A DNA stretch of 64,000 nucleotides from Ricinus communis (GCF_019578655.1 NC_063261.1:10920446-10984445); one strand, 5' to 3'; shown: positions 1-11,850, numbered from the stretch's first letter. Numbers and translations: made by a program. The notes: a model not told the origin generated them from the sequence alone.

Positions 1-216
1 AGAGGCAGAAGAATTTGAGAAAGAAGAAGATCTACAGAAGAAAGGTTCTAAATTCATTTTAAAATAAACCAAAATAACTTTCTAGACAAGCACGTACCAC
101 TCTGACTTCTTGCCACTGTCCGTCGGGTCTTACTACTGCGCATAAAATGAACAGAACTTGCCTATAGGAAACCTGATGCAGTTTAAAATGAATGTAAAGT
201 TTTTATAGTGATTTCT

Positions 217-221
<5 letters not shown>

Positions 222-288
<67 letters not shown>
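222..288. repeat. (TA)n microsatellite
   Basis: An uninterrupted run of TA dinucleotides of about 67 bases. It lies at the left side of the family-A LTR copy. Minus-strand reading through it gives a meaningless Tyr-Ile repeat. Confidence 0.95.
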
Positions 289-291
<3 letters not shown>

Positions 292-299
292 GGAAAAAA

Positions 300-3190
300 G
301 TGGATAAAATATTAAAAATAATGAGTTTTGGTAGCTAGGATTAATTGGAGGGACCAAAATAATTTTTTTTTTATAAAAAAAAAAGGAAAATAGGAGAACC
401 AGCAGCCCCCCTGCTCCCTTCTTCTTCTTTTTCTTCTTCTTCTCCACATATACCACTCCCTCAACCATTTTCCACCATAGCCACCACTTTCTCCACCAAC
501 CAGCCACCCAACCTCTTTCCCTCTCCTCCTCCTTCACCGGCGCCACCCTCTTCCTCCGTTAGCTCGCCGGAAAATGCAGAAAATTTGGTGGAGGAGCTGT
601 ACTTCGGCTGCCACCTCTAGAACAGCCTCTTGCTGGCCATATTTTACAAATCTGACATCGGAAATGGACTCCCTACCACCAGAAACCTTCAGAGCAACCC
701 TTCCCTCTATTTTTTCCGTCGCCAGAAGCTCTGTCCAAGACTCATCGGAGCCGAAGCTTTCCGGCCTCGATCTGGTGAGATTTCGGCAAAGATATTTAGA
801 CTCCAAACATCTCAAGCTTCCCGTAGGCGCCTTTAGATTCGAAATCTAGCATTGTTGACTATCCCGGTGTTTCTTGGACGCGTAAAATTTTAAATTTTTA
901 GCTCGATAAAATTTATTTAGACCTTCAGAATTATTAGAAATTAATAACTCTATTAATTGCTAATTATAAATAATGAATTAATTTAATTTAATTAATTGAT
1001 AGTTTAATTATAAATATTATGAATTAATTAGTGTGATTAATTATTATTCGATTTTATGATAATTGCGGTTGTGAATAATTAAATTAGATATCAGAAAATT
1101 AATTGTGAGTTGATTGTGGAATAAATATTAATGACAGACTATTATTAATTGTGATTTGTGGTGAGTTGCGGAGTCGAAAAAATAATGCAGTTATGGGTGA
1201 CCCGACTCCTAATAAATATATAATGAATAATTAAAGTGTTTTTAGTTAGGTTTTGGATCCATTTTACGGGGATAACCGTTCGTATTTTAGGAGAGGTTCT
1301 GCCGAATTCTTAATAGAATTTTCAAGTCGAGATCAGACAGATTTCTTTAGGCAGTCTAATCTAGGAGTCTAGGCATAAAATAAATTATGAGATATTTTAT
1401 TAATTTAATTATCTTAATTATTTTCGTGAATAGATAATTCGTCGGTTCAGTCAGCTCCATCCGAGGCGTAAGAGCAGTTAGCGAAAATTCGATAGAACTA
1501 TAAGTTAAAATCATATAATCTATTGCACGTGTCATCATCCAAAATTAAATGAAAATTTTATTTGTTTAATAAATATTATTATCACCAGCAGTAGTATTAG
1601 TATTACTATATTTTATTTTGTTCTTTTCAATTTTATTATTATTATTATTACTATTACTATTACTTATTATCACATTTATTATTAATATTTTCATCATCAT
1701 TATTATTATTATTATTAACATTGCATCATTAATCTATGTTCATTATACTAGCGTTACTTGATTTTAGTATTTATTGTCGGATCAAATAACATTATAAATT
1801 TTTGTGTATCATGTTACTTTAATTTTTATTGATGATAAATATGTATTTTGGCTCGGGATGAGCTACATCAGGATCGCGTGCACACCGGTGAAGATTAGAG
1901 TTAGGTAATAGAAAAAAATTCGGTGATGTGCCCTGGTCAAGCACAGCTCTCTAGGCGTGTAGAATCTTGATTTGCCGGAGAAAAGTTCCTGGTCAAGCGT
2001 TACTCTCTAGGCGCGGCTGTATTAGTACTTAAGTGACCAGACTGGACTTAAGGATCCTGGTCGAGCTTTGCTCTCTAGGCATCAGTCTTATTTGAATAAG
2101 GGAACTGAAAGGTTGCTAGAATTAGGGGTTTAGGGTTTTGCCGAAGTACTCGTCCCGGATGTGTTAAAATTGTATATTTTTTTAAATTATGATAGGACAT
2201 GTATTTATTATCCAGCAAGTTAGTATGTCCATATCTCTACCAGATTCATTTGAAGAAGAAATAGAGTCTCTCTTATCAAAACAAGACGATCTCACTCCAG
2301 AAAGTCTCTTTGGAATAGAGGAAGAACATTCAGATTCTACTGATTCTTCGGAAGAATCCTCCTCAGATTATGATGCTGATATGATTCCAATCTTAATGAT
2401 CAGTCACCCTACAAAAGGTGAAAAGGACATACTAGCAAATGTGATGCAATATCCTTTCTTTCCATCGCCAATTCCCCAATTGTCTCAACTTGCTACTAAG
2501 GTACCTCCAGTACCTTATGTTTTTGTACAAGTATTACCTTAAAGGTATTCAAAGTCTATCTCAGTCATAGCCTTCTTCGACACTGGAGCCATCTATATTC
2601 TTTACAGGCCTTACTTTAAGCTTTCAGAAGATACATATGCCACCCAAGACATCTGTCAATACTGGAGAACAATTGAAATGTCCTTACATCTTGCTCCTCC
2701 ACCAATAAAAAGGAAATCAAAGCTTTCTCTGCAATATATATATATATATACGACTGCTTTTAATTCAGGCTATATGATTTTAACTCACTCTCGAGACTGA
2801 CAGTCTCAATTTAATATTTCAGGTGTCAATTAGGTCTTCTACAGCTCTTCTCCTTAGCAGTCCAATTTCCTTCTTCTTCGGATTTAATGTAATTGAAATT
2901 ATTTATATATCTGATTATTAAAAATCTAGATTCTCCACAGTAGTGATTCTAAAATTTTTATTTACTTTTGGCATATAAAACCAATTGAACAGATGTTATC
3001 TAATTGCATTGACGGACTAATTTAAATATATAGTGTTTGTGCGCTAGAGTTTTGGTAATGAAATATTGTTATAATAGATGAAATTATATTTTAATTGAGA
3101 TATTGATTATTCAGGCTTGCTACGAGTTTCGTAGTCTTATGCCTATCAATTTTTTAGTGCCGGTTATGAGCCCACATATAGGATCGTGAT
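300..3190 (+). mobile_element. Diverged long LTR, family A (copy 1)
   Basis: This stretch aligns by eye with the complete solo LTR at 28977-31834. Shared landmarks in the same order are the GAGTCGAAAAAA block (1170 vs 30432), the GAGAGGTTCTGCC-type block (about 1290 vs 30555), the CTGGTCGAGC-type array (1931-2080 vs 31044-31298), the GAGACT-GAC-AGTCTC palindrome (2793 vs 31456), GATTCTCCACAGTAG (2928 vs 31590) and a terminal block ending at about 3190. The right end reads GATCGTGATA where copy 2 ends GATCATGACA. The left end is not defined and may be truncated near the TA tract. It is older than copy 2 and is interrupted by a pararetrovirus-like fragment. The long LTR suggests a Ty3/gypsy chromovirus (Tekay/Del-like), but no coding domain remains, so the family name is inference. 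Confidence 0.7.
2189..2740 (+). pseudogene. Endogenous pararetrovirus-like fragment (coat/protease junction, caulimovirid type)
   Basis: An open frame of 117 codons holds an acidic Ser/Asp/Glu-rich stretch (residues about 45-65) followed by a Pro-rich segment. It ends at a TAA (2540-2542). The same frame then continues for about 60 more codons and contains an aspartic-protease active-site motif, DTGA, at 2579-2590, preceded by a hydrophobic strand as in retroviral-type proteases. Acidic region, then spacer, then DTGA resembles the end of the coat-protein region and start of the protease in Caulimoviridae polyproteins. No reverse transcriptase, movement protein or promoter is present, so this is a short dead fragment. 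It sits inside the family-A LTR and its right end abuts a short TA tract at 2742-2752. A Ty3/gypsy gag-protease origin is the main alternative. Confidence 0.5.
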
Positions 3191-4500
3191 AGTATAGATA
3201 AGTTTTTATATTTTTATTTAAAATGCAATTAAAATTTAAATTTTAAAATAATTTAATTACATTCTTAAAATTTGAACAGCAAAACAATTATATCATTGTC
3301 GTTAATTCTATCTATTCTATCATGTAATAGCATGACCATTTGATTTTAGACACTTCAAGAAGTCACTTTAACTTTTTCCAACTCATATTCTCTGCGCATG
3401 AGGAAATATTAATTCTACTTTAAGTGGATAAAACTCATAAAATGATAATCGTTTTTACTTTAATAAAAAAAATCAACCACGTTATTATTATTTAAAAAAG
3501 TAGAAAGCTGTATAACAAACTTAGATAGCTCTATGTATATAATTATTCTATTTTTCAAATTTTAAAAATATAAATGAACTATTTTAAAATTTAAAGATTT
3601 AATTACATTTTACCTAACATAGCCTTACTTTTGCTTTTTATTAATAAAAGAGGGACCAACCTAATCGAATTATAAAAGCATTTCTAATATGTTTAACATA
3701 CTTTATATAATAAAAAATAATAGAATATTCAATTATAAAAATAAAATATTTTATTCTTTTAAAAAATAAATTTTTTAATTTTTTATAAAAAATAAAATAT
3801 TTTATTTAAATTTAATAGATTTTTTATATTTTTATTCTTTATTTTTGTTTTTGTTTTCATAGATATTAATGGAATGATAAAAATTATAAATATTTTAGTT
3901 AAGTGTATAAAAATTTGTAGTGCATTTATCACATATATAGTAGAGAGTAAAATTTTGAGCATCTCCAATATACTTTTTATATATAAATTTTTTATTTTAA
4001 GGTATCATATGATAAAATAATAATCTAACAAACTTTTTATTCTTTAAATATAAAGTAGAGAATTGATTTGATTCTTTATATATGAAGGTTCAAACTTTAT
4101 CCACTACTTCATATTTAATAAATGTATTATATAATTAATTAATATTTAAAATTTTTATTTGTTTATTATTAAAAATTTTAAAAAATTAAGACTATTAATA
4201 TTTATAAAAATAAAAATAAAATATAAAAATTACATTGAACTTAAATAAGATATCCTATTATTTATATTTGAATATTTTTTAAAATATTTTATCATTAAAA
4301 ATTTTACTCTTTAAAATAAAAACTACCATTTACTCCTTATATAGAAATCAACTATTTATTTTAAATATTTAAATTATAAAATATATTATATAACATTATT
4401 TTATTACATACATATTTAAAATAAAGAATTTAGCATTAGGTGCGAAATTGTGTAAAATAATTAAACAAATAACCCTATTTATCTATAATCCTCTCAAAAA
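3191..4500. other. AT-rich intergenic DNA
   Basis: Very AT-rich sequence between the family-A LTR and the promoter of the next gene. Short ORFs here are low-complexity. I see no coding domain or clear element boundary; small MITE debris is possible. Confidence 0.6.
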
Positions 4501-4522
4501 AAAATAAAAAAATCTGTCAGTC

Positions 4523-4530
4523 TATAAATA
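4523..4530 (+). promoter_or_regulatory. TATA box of the Cys/His-rich protein gene
   Basis: TATAAATA in an otherwise mixed context, followed within about 30-60 bases by a pyrimidine-rich leader typical of plant transcription starts. It precedes a 5'UTR with a plausible intron: donor AA|GTGAGT near 4746, acceptor TTTGCAG ending at 5191. That places the start codon in the second exon. Confidence 0.55.
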
Positions 4531-5232
4531 ACAAACCTTCTCTTGTCTCCCCTTTTGCCTTCATTTCTTTTCAGTTTCTATTTTCGTTGATGTTTTAGAG
4601 AGAGAGTTGTTTATCTTTTTTTCCCTTTCAGGTCAGAGAGTGGAATTGTTCTTCTTGTTGTTGTTGCAGGTCAGCCATCAAGGATTGCTTCATAGCTCTG
4701 CGTTTTGCTAACTGTTTTATTTTTTTGCTTTGTTTTGGTGATCAAGTGAGTTCAATCTCTCTTTCCTTTACTCTGATTTTCCGTGCTTTACTTGTTTTTG
4801 CTCGAGTTATGTGAATTTTATAGAAATTAAATTCCATTCTCTTTTTGTCTTATACAAATGCTTGCTTCTTCTTTTTTTCTTTTTCTTTTTCTTTTTATAG
4901 CTCAGATCTGCCTTTATTATGTATGTTGTTATTGCTTATCTCATTTTTTTGCGACCAAATCTTGTTAATTATAGTTATTAAATACCTATGTGATCTTTAT
5001 CTTCTTGTAATCTTTCAGTACTGTTATAATCTAATTTATCATTTGTTGTAATCTAAGAGCAATAAAAGAATTAACGAAAATAAATGTTGGATAATTATCT
5101 TCCCTTGCAAGATTTGGAATGAAGGGCAGTTTAACCAAGGAAAGCACGAGTCTTTGTGTAAAGCTTGACCGTGTTCTCTTGGGCTTTGCAGAACCTTAAA
5201 AGTTACCAAATTTAACTGCAAGCAAGCAAGCA

Positions 5233-5670
5233 ATGGCGGTATTTGGAAAATCCGTGGAATCAGGTCCTGCCAATGTCATTTTTTTGTCTACTATTCTCGG
5301 CCGAGATGGGCCATTTTCTGTCCACAAATGTGATTGGAAATGTGAAAATGTACATGTTTTTGGAAACATGTACTGCTGCAAACTAACTGGTCTCACTCAC
5401 ATCTGCGACAAGAATTGTAACCAGAGAATTTTGTATGATAACCATAGTTCCCTTTGCCGAGCTAGTGGTCAGATTTCCCCACTTTCTCCAGCTGAGGAGC
5501 AGGCTGTGAGAGGAGTCCGGAGGAAGATCGATGACGACAATTTGCCCGCAGATAACTGTTCTTATAAGCGCAGGCGAGATGCACAGTTTCATCCTTCACC
5601 TTTTGAGAGATATTTTTCTGCTGTCAGTCCAATCTGCAGCCAAGTTGGGGATGGCATGGATATGAGCTAG
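5233..5670 (+). CDS. Conserved plant Cys/His-rich protein, 145 aa
   Basis: A single coding exon of 145 residues. The ATG at 5233 is the first in frame after the 5'UTR acceptor at 5191 and lies in a good context (GCAATGGCG). Residues about 35-80 form a Cys/His-rich block with C-x3-C, a CC pair, then H-x-C-x3-C and a later Cys, which could be a small metal-binding fold. The C-terminal half is basic (RKI, KRRRD around residues 95-115) and could hold a nuclear signal; it ends in a conserved-looking GDGMDMS tail. I recognise the type as a conserved plant protein, which I believe databases sometimes label 'F-box SKIP31-like', but I see no F-box. Function is unknown. A 5'UTR intron, TATA box and AT-rich 3' end (about 5760) make this a credible expressed gene. 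Confidence 0.8.
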   Translation: MAVFGKSVESGPANVIFLSTILGRDGPFSVHKCDWKCENVHVFGNMYCCKLTGLTHICDKNCNQRILYDNHSSLCRASGQISPLSPAEEQAVRGVRRKIDDDNLPADNCSYKRRRDAQFHPSPFERYFSAVSPICSQVGDGMDMS

Positions 5671-7435
5671 ATATATCTATTATTAACTGAAATGACTATC
5701 TTTCTTTTCCTCTTAATGTTCCTTACATTTTTCCCTTTTTTTTCTTATGGAAAAAAAAATATAAATAAGTGAACCTAATGTGAGTACTCTTATGGTAGAC
5801 CTGATGAGTCCTCCTGTCTGTAGGAACAATATATTTCTTATCATGTTTAATGTTATCTAGCTCTTACATTAACATAGCTTGACTTTGGTAGGAATATTCG
5901 GACAGGCTTTATGTAAATCGAATTGAATTTAGTTTGATTCTATCTTACTACTCAATTCTGAAATTTAATTACAACAAGGTGTTTTCAGGTCTTGGGCAAG
6001 ACTTGAATATGTTGCAGTATGGTATTTATATTTGCCCTCGTACTTCTTTCTTTATCTCTCTTCTCTTTGTAGTTCACTGTGGTTTCATTTGGTAGACATA
6101 CTTCTATAGTGCATATTTTATTTATAGATAGAAGGGCCTGTTGGGATATTTTTGTTGTACTTATTGGCATTTGTTCCTTGCTTTCAATTGTATTGAACTC
6201 TATCAATCTGCATTCATGCGTTTGCCTCTATATGTTAGTTCCCTATGCTTTTTCAGCATCGTTTGATTGTCGATAGCTGTTAGGCCTTTGATTGGGGGAG
6301 ACGTTTTCATTGTTATCTGGTAGAAACTGAGCTTCTTTGTTTGCTTTGTGTTGTCCAGTTTGTTGCAGGTTGAAGAGGAACAATGTGCTATTCCTTGCTT
6401 TTGTTTGGGTTGTTTGCTCTCTTCTTTTCTTTTTCCCTGGAATAAGTTTATTTTTGCAGGATTGAAGTGTGTAATTGAAGAGGATTAGATATGCTTAGTG
6501 GGATGATGAACTAACACTTATGTTTCAATGTTTCTGCAATGAAGTTTATCTATCCTTCTCATGTTGGTAATTCTGTTTTTCTTGCAGTGTTTTTGCAGCT
6601 TTCAGTTGATTGATTGAAAGTGTTACCGTACCTGTTATCCATCACTATGTCATTTCAGAGGTGCTTAATGGCCCAGTTCCTGGTTTTCTAAATTATCTTT
6701 GGCAGGAGGTAAGGGTGGTTGTAAGAACCAATATAGCTGTGCCTGTTTTCACTGGATTATCTGTAAAGATAGATATTCTCCCGAATGTATATTAACTGTG
6801 TTTGCCTGTCTTTGGCTATGACAGATAAAAGTTTTTACGAGATTTTTGGATGGTATTTGCCATGGCAAACTCAACAAGCTCATCTTTTGTGCCTTGAACC
6901 TGACCAGCTATTTGAGGAAGTGCTGACTTTGCACTCAGGAGTAGGGAATCTATTTAAGAATGAAACTCCACAGAGATAATACCCTCATCATGATCTTGTT
7001 TAATGATGTACCAGTCTTCTTTAAAAACCCAGTTTGTAGGCCACTGGATCCTGCATATTTATAATAAATTGTTGGACTCAGCTTCCCTTGCCGGCCTGAA
7101 ATCTACTATTGATTGGTAAAGGCTGTATCCATTCCATACATTATCTTGGAGCTGAACATGTGTGGCGTTAGCTATCTTCCTACCCATTCAATTTTTGTTT
7201 TAGATCCCCATTGATGACACTGGAGTTTTAATGGAAGAGCCCAATTGTAAATGAGATAGTTTGTAAAACTAATCATGGTTTGTTATGTTAGCCACTGGCA
7301 CCTGTTTCATCTCTACTCTCATATTAAGGTACCATTATTTTACCGAAATTGGCTTGTTTTGTTGGTTGGTGCTCGTCTTCTTAAAACGTATGATTTTATT
7401 TTATGCGGGGAAAATATATATATCAATTTAAAGTT
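5671..7435. other. 3'UTR and intergenic DNA
   Basis: The first part (to about 5800) is probably the 3'UTR of the Cys/His-rich gene. The rest has moderate GC and several short open frames of 60-73 codons, none with a recognisable domain. T-rich tracts followed by GCAG (for example near 6365) look like splice acceptors, so part may be a longer 3' transcript or decayed exon sequence. I cannot assign it. Confidence 0.4.
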
Positions 7436-7440
7436 TCTAG

Positions 7441-7600
7441 GGTAACCACCAGGCATCTAGCCTCTCGGCCAGGGGTTTAGGAGCCTCAGGCGGATCTCCA
7501 GTTTGAAACCCGCCTTTTTTCTAAGGTAATGACCAGGCATCTAGGCTCGCCGCTGGGGGCTCTGATGCCCCAGAGTCCTTCACTCCTCCCCGACTGTAAT
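7441..7600 (+). repeat. Imperfect direct repeat, possible SINE debris
   Basis: A 23-base unit reading GGTAA..ACCAGGCATCTAG occurs at 7441 and again at 7525 with few mismatches. Between them is GTTTGAAACCC, resembling a Pol III B box. No clear A box or poly-A end is seen, so the SINE reading is tentative; the direct repeat is visible. Confidence 0.35.
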
Positions 7601-7984
7601 TGTTTAGAAAGAAAAAAGGGTTTCTAGGTAATACTAGGATGGGTTATGGATTGCAACCATGATCAGATTGCCATTTCTTTAGTAATCTACTAATCAAATG
7701 ATAGATTCATTCTTAGCTTGATCCCAACTTTTTAAAGGTCGTGATCCAACAGAGGAGGTGCAGTAGCCCTGCCACCAACCCTTTTAGCTTCATTAGGTTT
7801 TTCGATCACATGATTAGGTAATAAGAAACCTCTGCCTGTTAATCTAAATTTCCAGTATTCTTACCATATTAGGAAGGTTCTTTAGTGCCACGTTTCTTAC
7901 ATCTAAATTACTTATTTTCCAAGGGAATTACTTTTTAGGTGCTCTATAGGCAAATATGTTTATTAAGCTCTTATTTAATTATGT

Positions 7985-8750
7985 TTATTCTGGTTGAGAA
8001 AACCCCAGACCCTGGCCAGAGCATACAGATTCCAGCTGTTCCAGGATGGTCGGAGCGGATATTGGCAAGCACATCGGACGTCTGCTGCTGGCTCTTGCCA
8101 GACTGAGGGCTCTGGTGGAAGGCTGTAATGCAATGGCATCTGGAGCCACTCCACCTGCATCCCTCTTTGAGATAACCCTTGTGTCACGGCCCACCTCGCA
8201 GCTAGGCAGGGAAGGCTACACAACACGGCCGTGTTGGATTTCAACAAACAAAACTCACGTGCCACTTGGCGCAGGCAGTAACAAGGATTGCTATGATGTA
8301 AGCATTGTAGATGGCTACAATTTGCCTCTATGGCGCTTGTAATGCAACTGGCTGCGCTTCAGATACCAACATGGGTGAGATACTGAGATCTGTTGCATTT
8401 TAGAATTAGCTAAGCAAAGGTAATATCCTAGATTGTAGTTATTCATCTCATCCAAGACTTGTAGAATTATTAAATTTGAACAGGCTGCCCAAAGGAGCTC
8501 CAAATTGTCGGTGGAGATGGTGGGGGAGGATGGTGCAACAGTTGCATGTAAGAGTGGGTGTGAAGCATTTGAACTGCAACACTACTGCTGCAGCGGAGAG
8601 TTTGCTCAATCATACCACTTGCCGCCCTTCTATTCATTCATTTTCAAGCAAGCTTGACCGAGGGCTTATAGCTATGCCTTTGATGATGGCACCAGTCCTT
8701 TCACATGCAAGACCCACATAATGCCACCCTTTTCTGCCCTAGTAAGGGGT
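7985..8750 (+). pseudogene. Thaumatin-like protein (PR-5 family) pseudogene
   Basis: Thaumatin-family landmarks occur in order but in shifting frames: GQSIQIPA then PGWS (about 8015-8050), GSCQTE-type remnant, ATPPASLFEITL (about 8141-8180), then DCYDVSIVDGYNLP (about 8284-8330). After an intron come CPKELQ (about 8485), TVACKSGCEAF (about 8540), YCCSGEF (about 8585), PRAYSYAFDDGTSPFTC (to about 8710) and TLFCPSKG (about 8725-8748). An in-frame TGA at 8655-8657 stands where the family has the Cys before PRAYSY. Frame changes lie near 8115, 8525 and 8710. About 90 extra bases follow EITL. The 5' exon with the signal peptide is not visible. Live members are secreted antifungal or wall proteins with eight disulfides; this copy is clearly dead. 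Confidence 0.85.
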
Positions 8751-8882
8751 ATGCTTTCATTTTCCTGCATCTAATTGTTCTTTACATCATTTCTTGGTGG
8801 GAGCAAGCAAACATTATAAACCTCAGAATACCCTTTGCTTTTCTTTTTTGTTTGTTCTTTTCTTTTCCCTTTTTGATACAGG

Positions 8883-9005
8883 ATTGGGATTTCTGCTGAA
8901 GTGATTGACAAGCCCAGCAACCGGGATGCTGTAAAGATGGCTTCTTCCTCAAAACATCCGCCTGCACCTTTCCAATGTGGATTCTTCTCCTCATCCTCAG
9001 TCTAG
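8883..9005 (+). pseudogene. Possible last exon of the thaumatin-like pseudogene
   Basis: A pyrimidine-rich tract ending in ACAG at about 8881 is followed by an open frame of about 40 codons ending in a TAG. It is Ser/Pro/Lys-rich and could be the C-terminal extension found in some thaumatin-like proteins. Its link to the pseudogene rests only on position and the splice-like acceptor. Confidence 0.3.
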
Positions 9006-9527
9006 CCCTGCAGAAATAAATTGTTATCCTAACAAACTTGTTAGGATGAAGCATTCTGTATATCAGATCCTCACTAGAATGAATCTAACAGGCTAACAGC
9101 TGACAAACCTTACTGTGCAGACGGCCGAGAATGATTACTGACAACACTAAGCTAAGGTCAATTTTTAGTTGCTAATGCATTTCACTTCAAAAATATTGCT
9201 GATTGAGTTGATTTGGAGTTTTATATAACATTATTCAGCGGCAATTTGAGTTTGTTCCAAACTGAACAGGGTTTTCTATTCATCATTCAAGCAGCAAACT
9301 AGCAGGTTAGTTTCAGATACAATATACTGACCATAGACTTGAAATTCAATTGGGCATGCTTTCAAGGTAAATTTCAGATAGCAAAATAGACTGATGCAAG
9401 TGTGGCATTTATTCTACACTTAGCTAGTGTTAATAAAGCTCCTTCAGTTCATGATTTCAGTAAATATGAAAATAATAAGTCGAAAAGAATTAATCAATGA
9501 AAAACGGCAAATAAATGTATATTGGTC
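9006..9527. other. Intergenic DNA and BIN4 3'UTR
   Basis: The spacer between the + strand thaumatin-like pseudogene and the convergent - strand BIN4 gene. On the minus strand an AATAAA polyadenylation signal lies at 9408-9413, about 115 bases after the BIN4 stop codon. Nothing else is recognisable. Confidence 0.5.
9408..9413 (-). promoter_or_regulatory. Polyadenylation signal of BIN4
   Basis: AATAAA on the minus strand, about 115 bases downstream of the BIN4 stop. Spacing and context suit a plant near-upstream element. Confidence 0.45.
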
Positions 9528-11818
9528 TCATTTTCTAGTCTTGGCTTTCTTTGGCACTTGAGCTTTCTTTTTTACTTTCTTTGCTGGCCGGGGCTTGCCT
9601 CCTCCAGTTTTACCCTTCTTTTGTGCCGCTCCCTGCATCCAGACATAACAATCAGAATAAACGTTAGAATCCTCTCCTTTTTTCTGCTTTTGTCCATTAA
9701 TATTTAACCATAGGCAAAAGAAAAAAAAGGCATTAATAGGTTAGAAGGAAAGATTTGAAGACGTACAGATGATTTCTTAGCCTTTCGTTTAGTTTTTCCA
9801 TTCATTTGTTCTTCATTGCCATCATTTTGATCTGTTTGATGAGAAACAGGTTTCGGCATCTTCTCAGCCTCATCTTCCGAGTCAAAAGAAAACCCCTCAA
9901 GCGTTCCTACTCATGCAAAATCATCATAGTGAAGAACAAACTGGAGATCAGAAGAAAACTTTTAGTCCAAAATATTACACAGAAATGTGGATGTTAAAGG
10001 GTTCTGACCTTCAACCATAGTTTCAGCTTCATAGACATTAGACTGTGCTTTCAGCTGAATGAAATCGTTCATAATAGCCTCTATCTGACCAGAAAGAATA
10101 CAAGATCTGTAAACACTGTCAGATTTTAACACATCTTCCCCCCAATACAATTCACAATCTGGAAAATAAACTAATGAGGAAAAGAAAAGAACAACCATTA
10201 GACAAGAAATTTTACAATATGATACAAATATAAAGTTCAAAATTTCTTCAAGTACAGCTCATTGTTATGCCCTATACCCACATGAAATGAGAGACCACAG
10301 GAGGAGAAAGATGAAATAGTGAACAAACCTTTGCTTCTGATTGACCAAAGCTAACCTGAAACAAAACAGATCTGCACTATGTTACAGTAATCAAATAAAA
10401 AAGAAAAAGAAAGAAAGAACACTGACATAATATGAATATAATAGGACAAATGATGGTAAGGAGAGAGTTCGCTGCAATTTTTCTTCATAAAAAGAAAAAT
10501 TTTAAGAGCAGATCATGACGTACAACGCAAAATGTCCTGGAAGGAACTATTTTTGTTCTGTATATTGTTCCTGAAACAACCAAAGTTAAACCAATCAGAT
10601 GCAGCCTAATTTATGAAGACATGCTTAACAATTAACTTACTGATAGAGACCAAGTGCACATAAGGTCATAATATGGCAGAACTGATATCCGAGCCAAATA
10701 CAAAGTGGAATTGGTAAAAGGGAGGAAAAGAAAGAAAAGCAAAGAAGAAACTTGGTAAAGTCAAAAACTACAGTATTCCACAATGTATATGCCAAATTTT
10801 GGGAGGTTTGCAACTTCAATCCACCATGATTTCGGAGGGTGAAAAATAATAAGGACACTATCTATGAAAATCAATGAGTAATTAGTCAGCCACTAATATG
10901 GCCAACTATCTTCTGGCTCAATGAAAGATATATAGAAATAATTATTTAAACCAGAAACAAAAGTGTAGTCAACATATAAATCAACAAAACAAAACAAAAG
11001 ATACCTTTCAAATCCAAGTACATTTCATGATTACCAGAAGAGCCATCTGGAATTACTACTCTTCCAACAGCCCCCATGTCGCCACTCAAATCTATGGATT
11101 CACCTTCGCATTCCACAAGAGCCTGCAAAAACCTTGTAGCTTTAATAGATCACTTGGGTGAGTATCTATATTTGCAGACTGCTGTGGAAGTGTATGTGTG
11201 CATGCTTATATGTAAATTTTAGCATGTCTTTATGCGTTCTAGGGGTGAAAAGGAGCCAAGCCAATCTGAACACATCATTGTTCAAGCTCGGCACGGTGAA
11301 ATCATATAAATGATCAAGATCGGCTTAAATTTGAGATATTTTAAACGAGCTCGAACGGATAAAAGAATTAACTGAATCCGAGTCAAGCTCAAGCCATTCA
11401 GAATATTAATATTTTTAAACATTTTGCTTTTTTTATTATATAAATGAAAATAAATAAAAGCAAAATAAACTAATAGGAAAAAAACCATAAAGAGTAATAA
11501 GCTCAAAGTAATGAAAAAAGTCCCTTTAAAGAACTAAATAAGAATAGTTTACTCTATTGAAAATAAAGAAAAATAAATTCAGTATCTAATGGAATAAAAA
11601 CCTCCAAAAACTACTATTACATTTTCAAGCCTGAAAGATAAAAAATGCTATGGTTACTGCTTTGCTACTAAAAATTAACCACTTCAAAAAATTTATATGT
11701 GAATGTAACTGTATAGAAGATGTTTTCAGGTTAAATACAAAATCTCCATTTTGATTTATAAGAGATTTATGTTAACTTGATCTTTATTATCAATAAATAA
11801 AATTAATTTTAAGTGTGC

Positions 11819-11850
<32 letters not shown>

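Noticed and set aside
220..546. 108-codon minus-strand ORF
   Set aside because: Its C-terminal third is a Tyr-Ile repeat read from a (TA)n microsatellite and the rest is purine-tract translation; no protein feature.
534..849. Overlapping ORFs of 68-93 codons on both strands
   Set aside because: They lie in the GC-richer part of the family-A LTR, which has similar spurious frames in the copy at 29660-30360.
10637..10858. 73-codon minus-strand ORF in the BIN4 gene
   Set aside because: It lies within intron 7 and interrupts no exon; the conserved BIN4 protein reads through the flanking exons.
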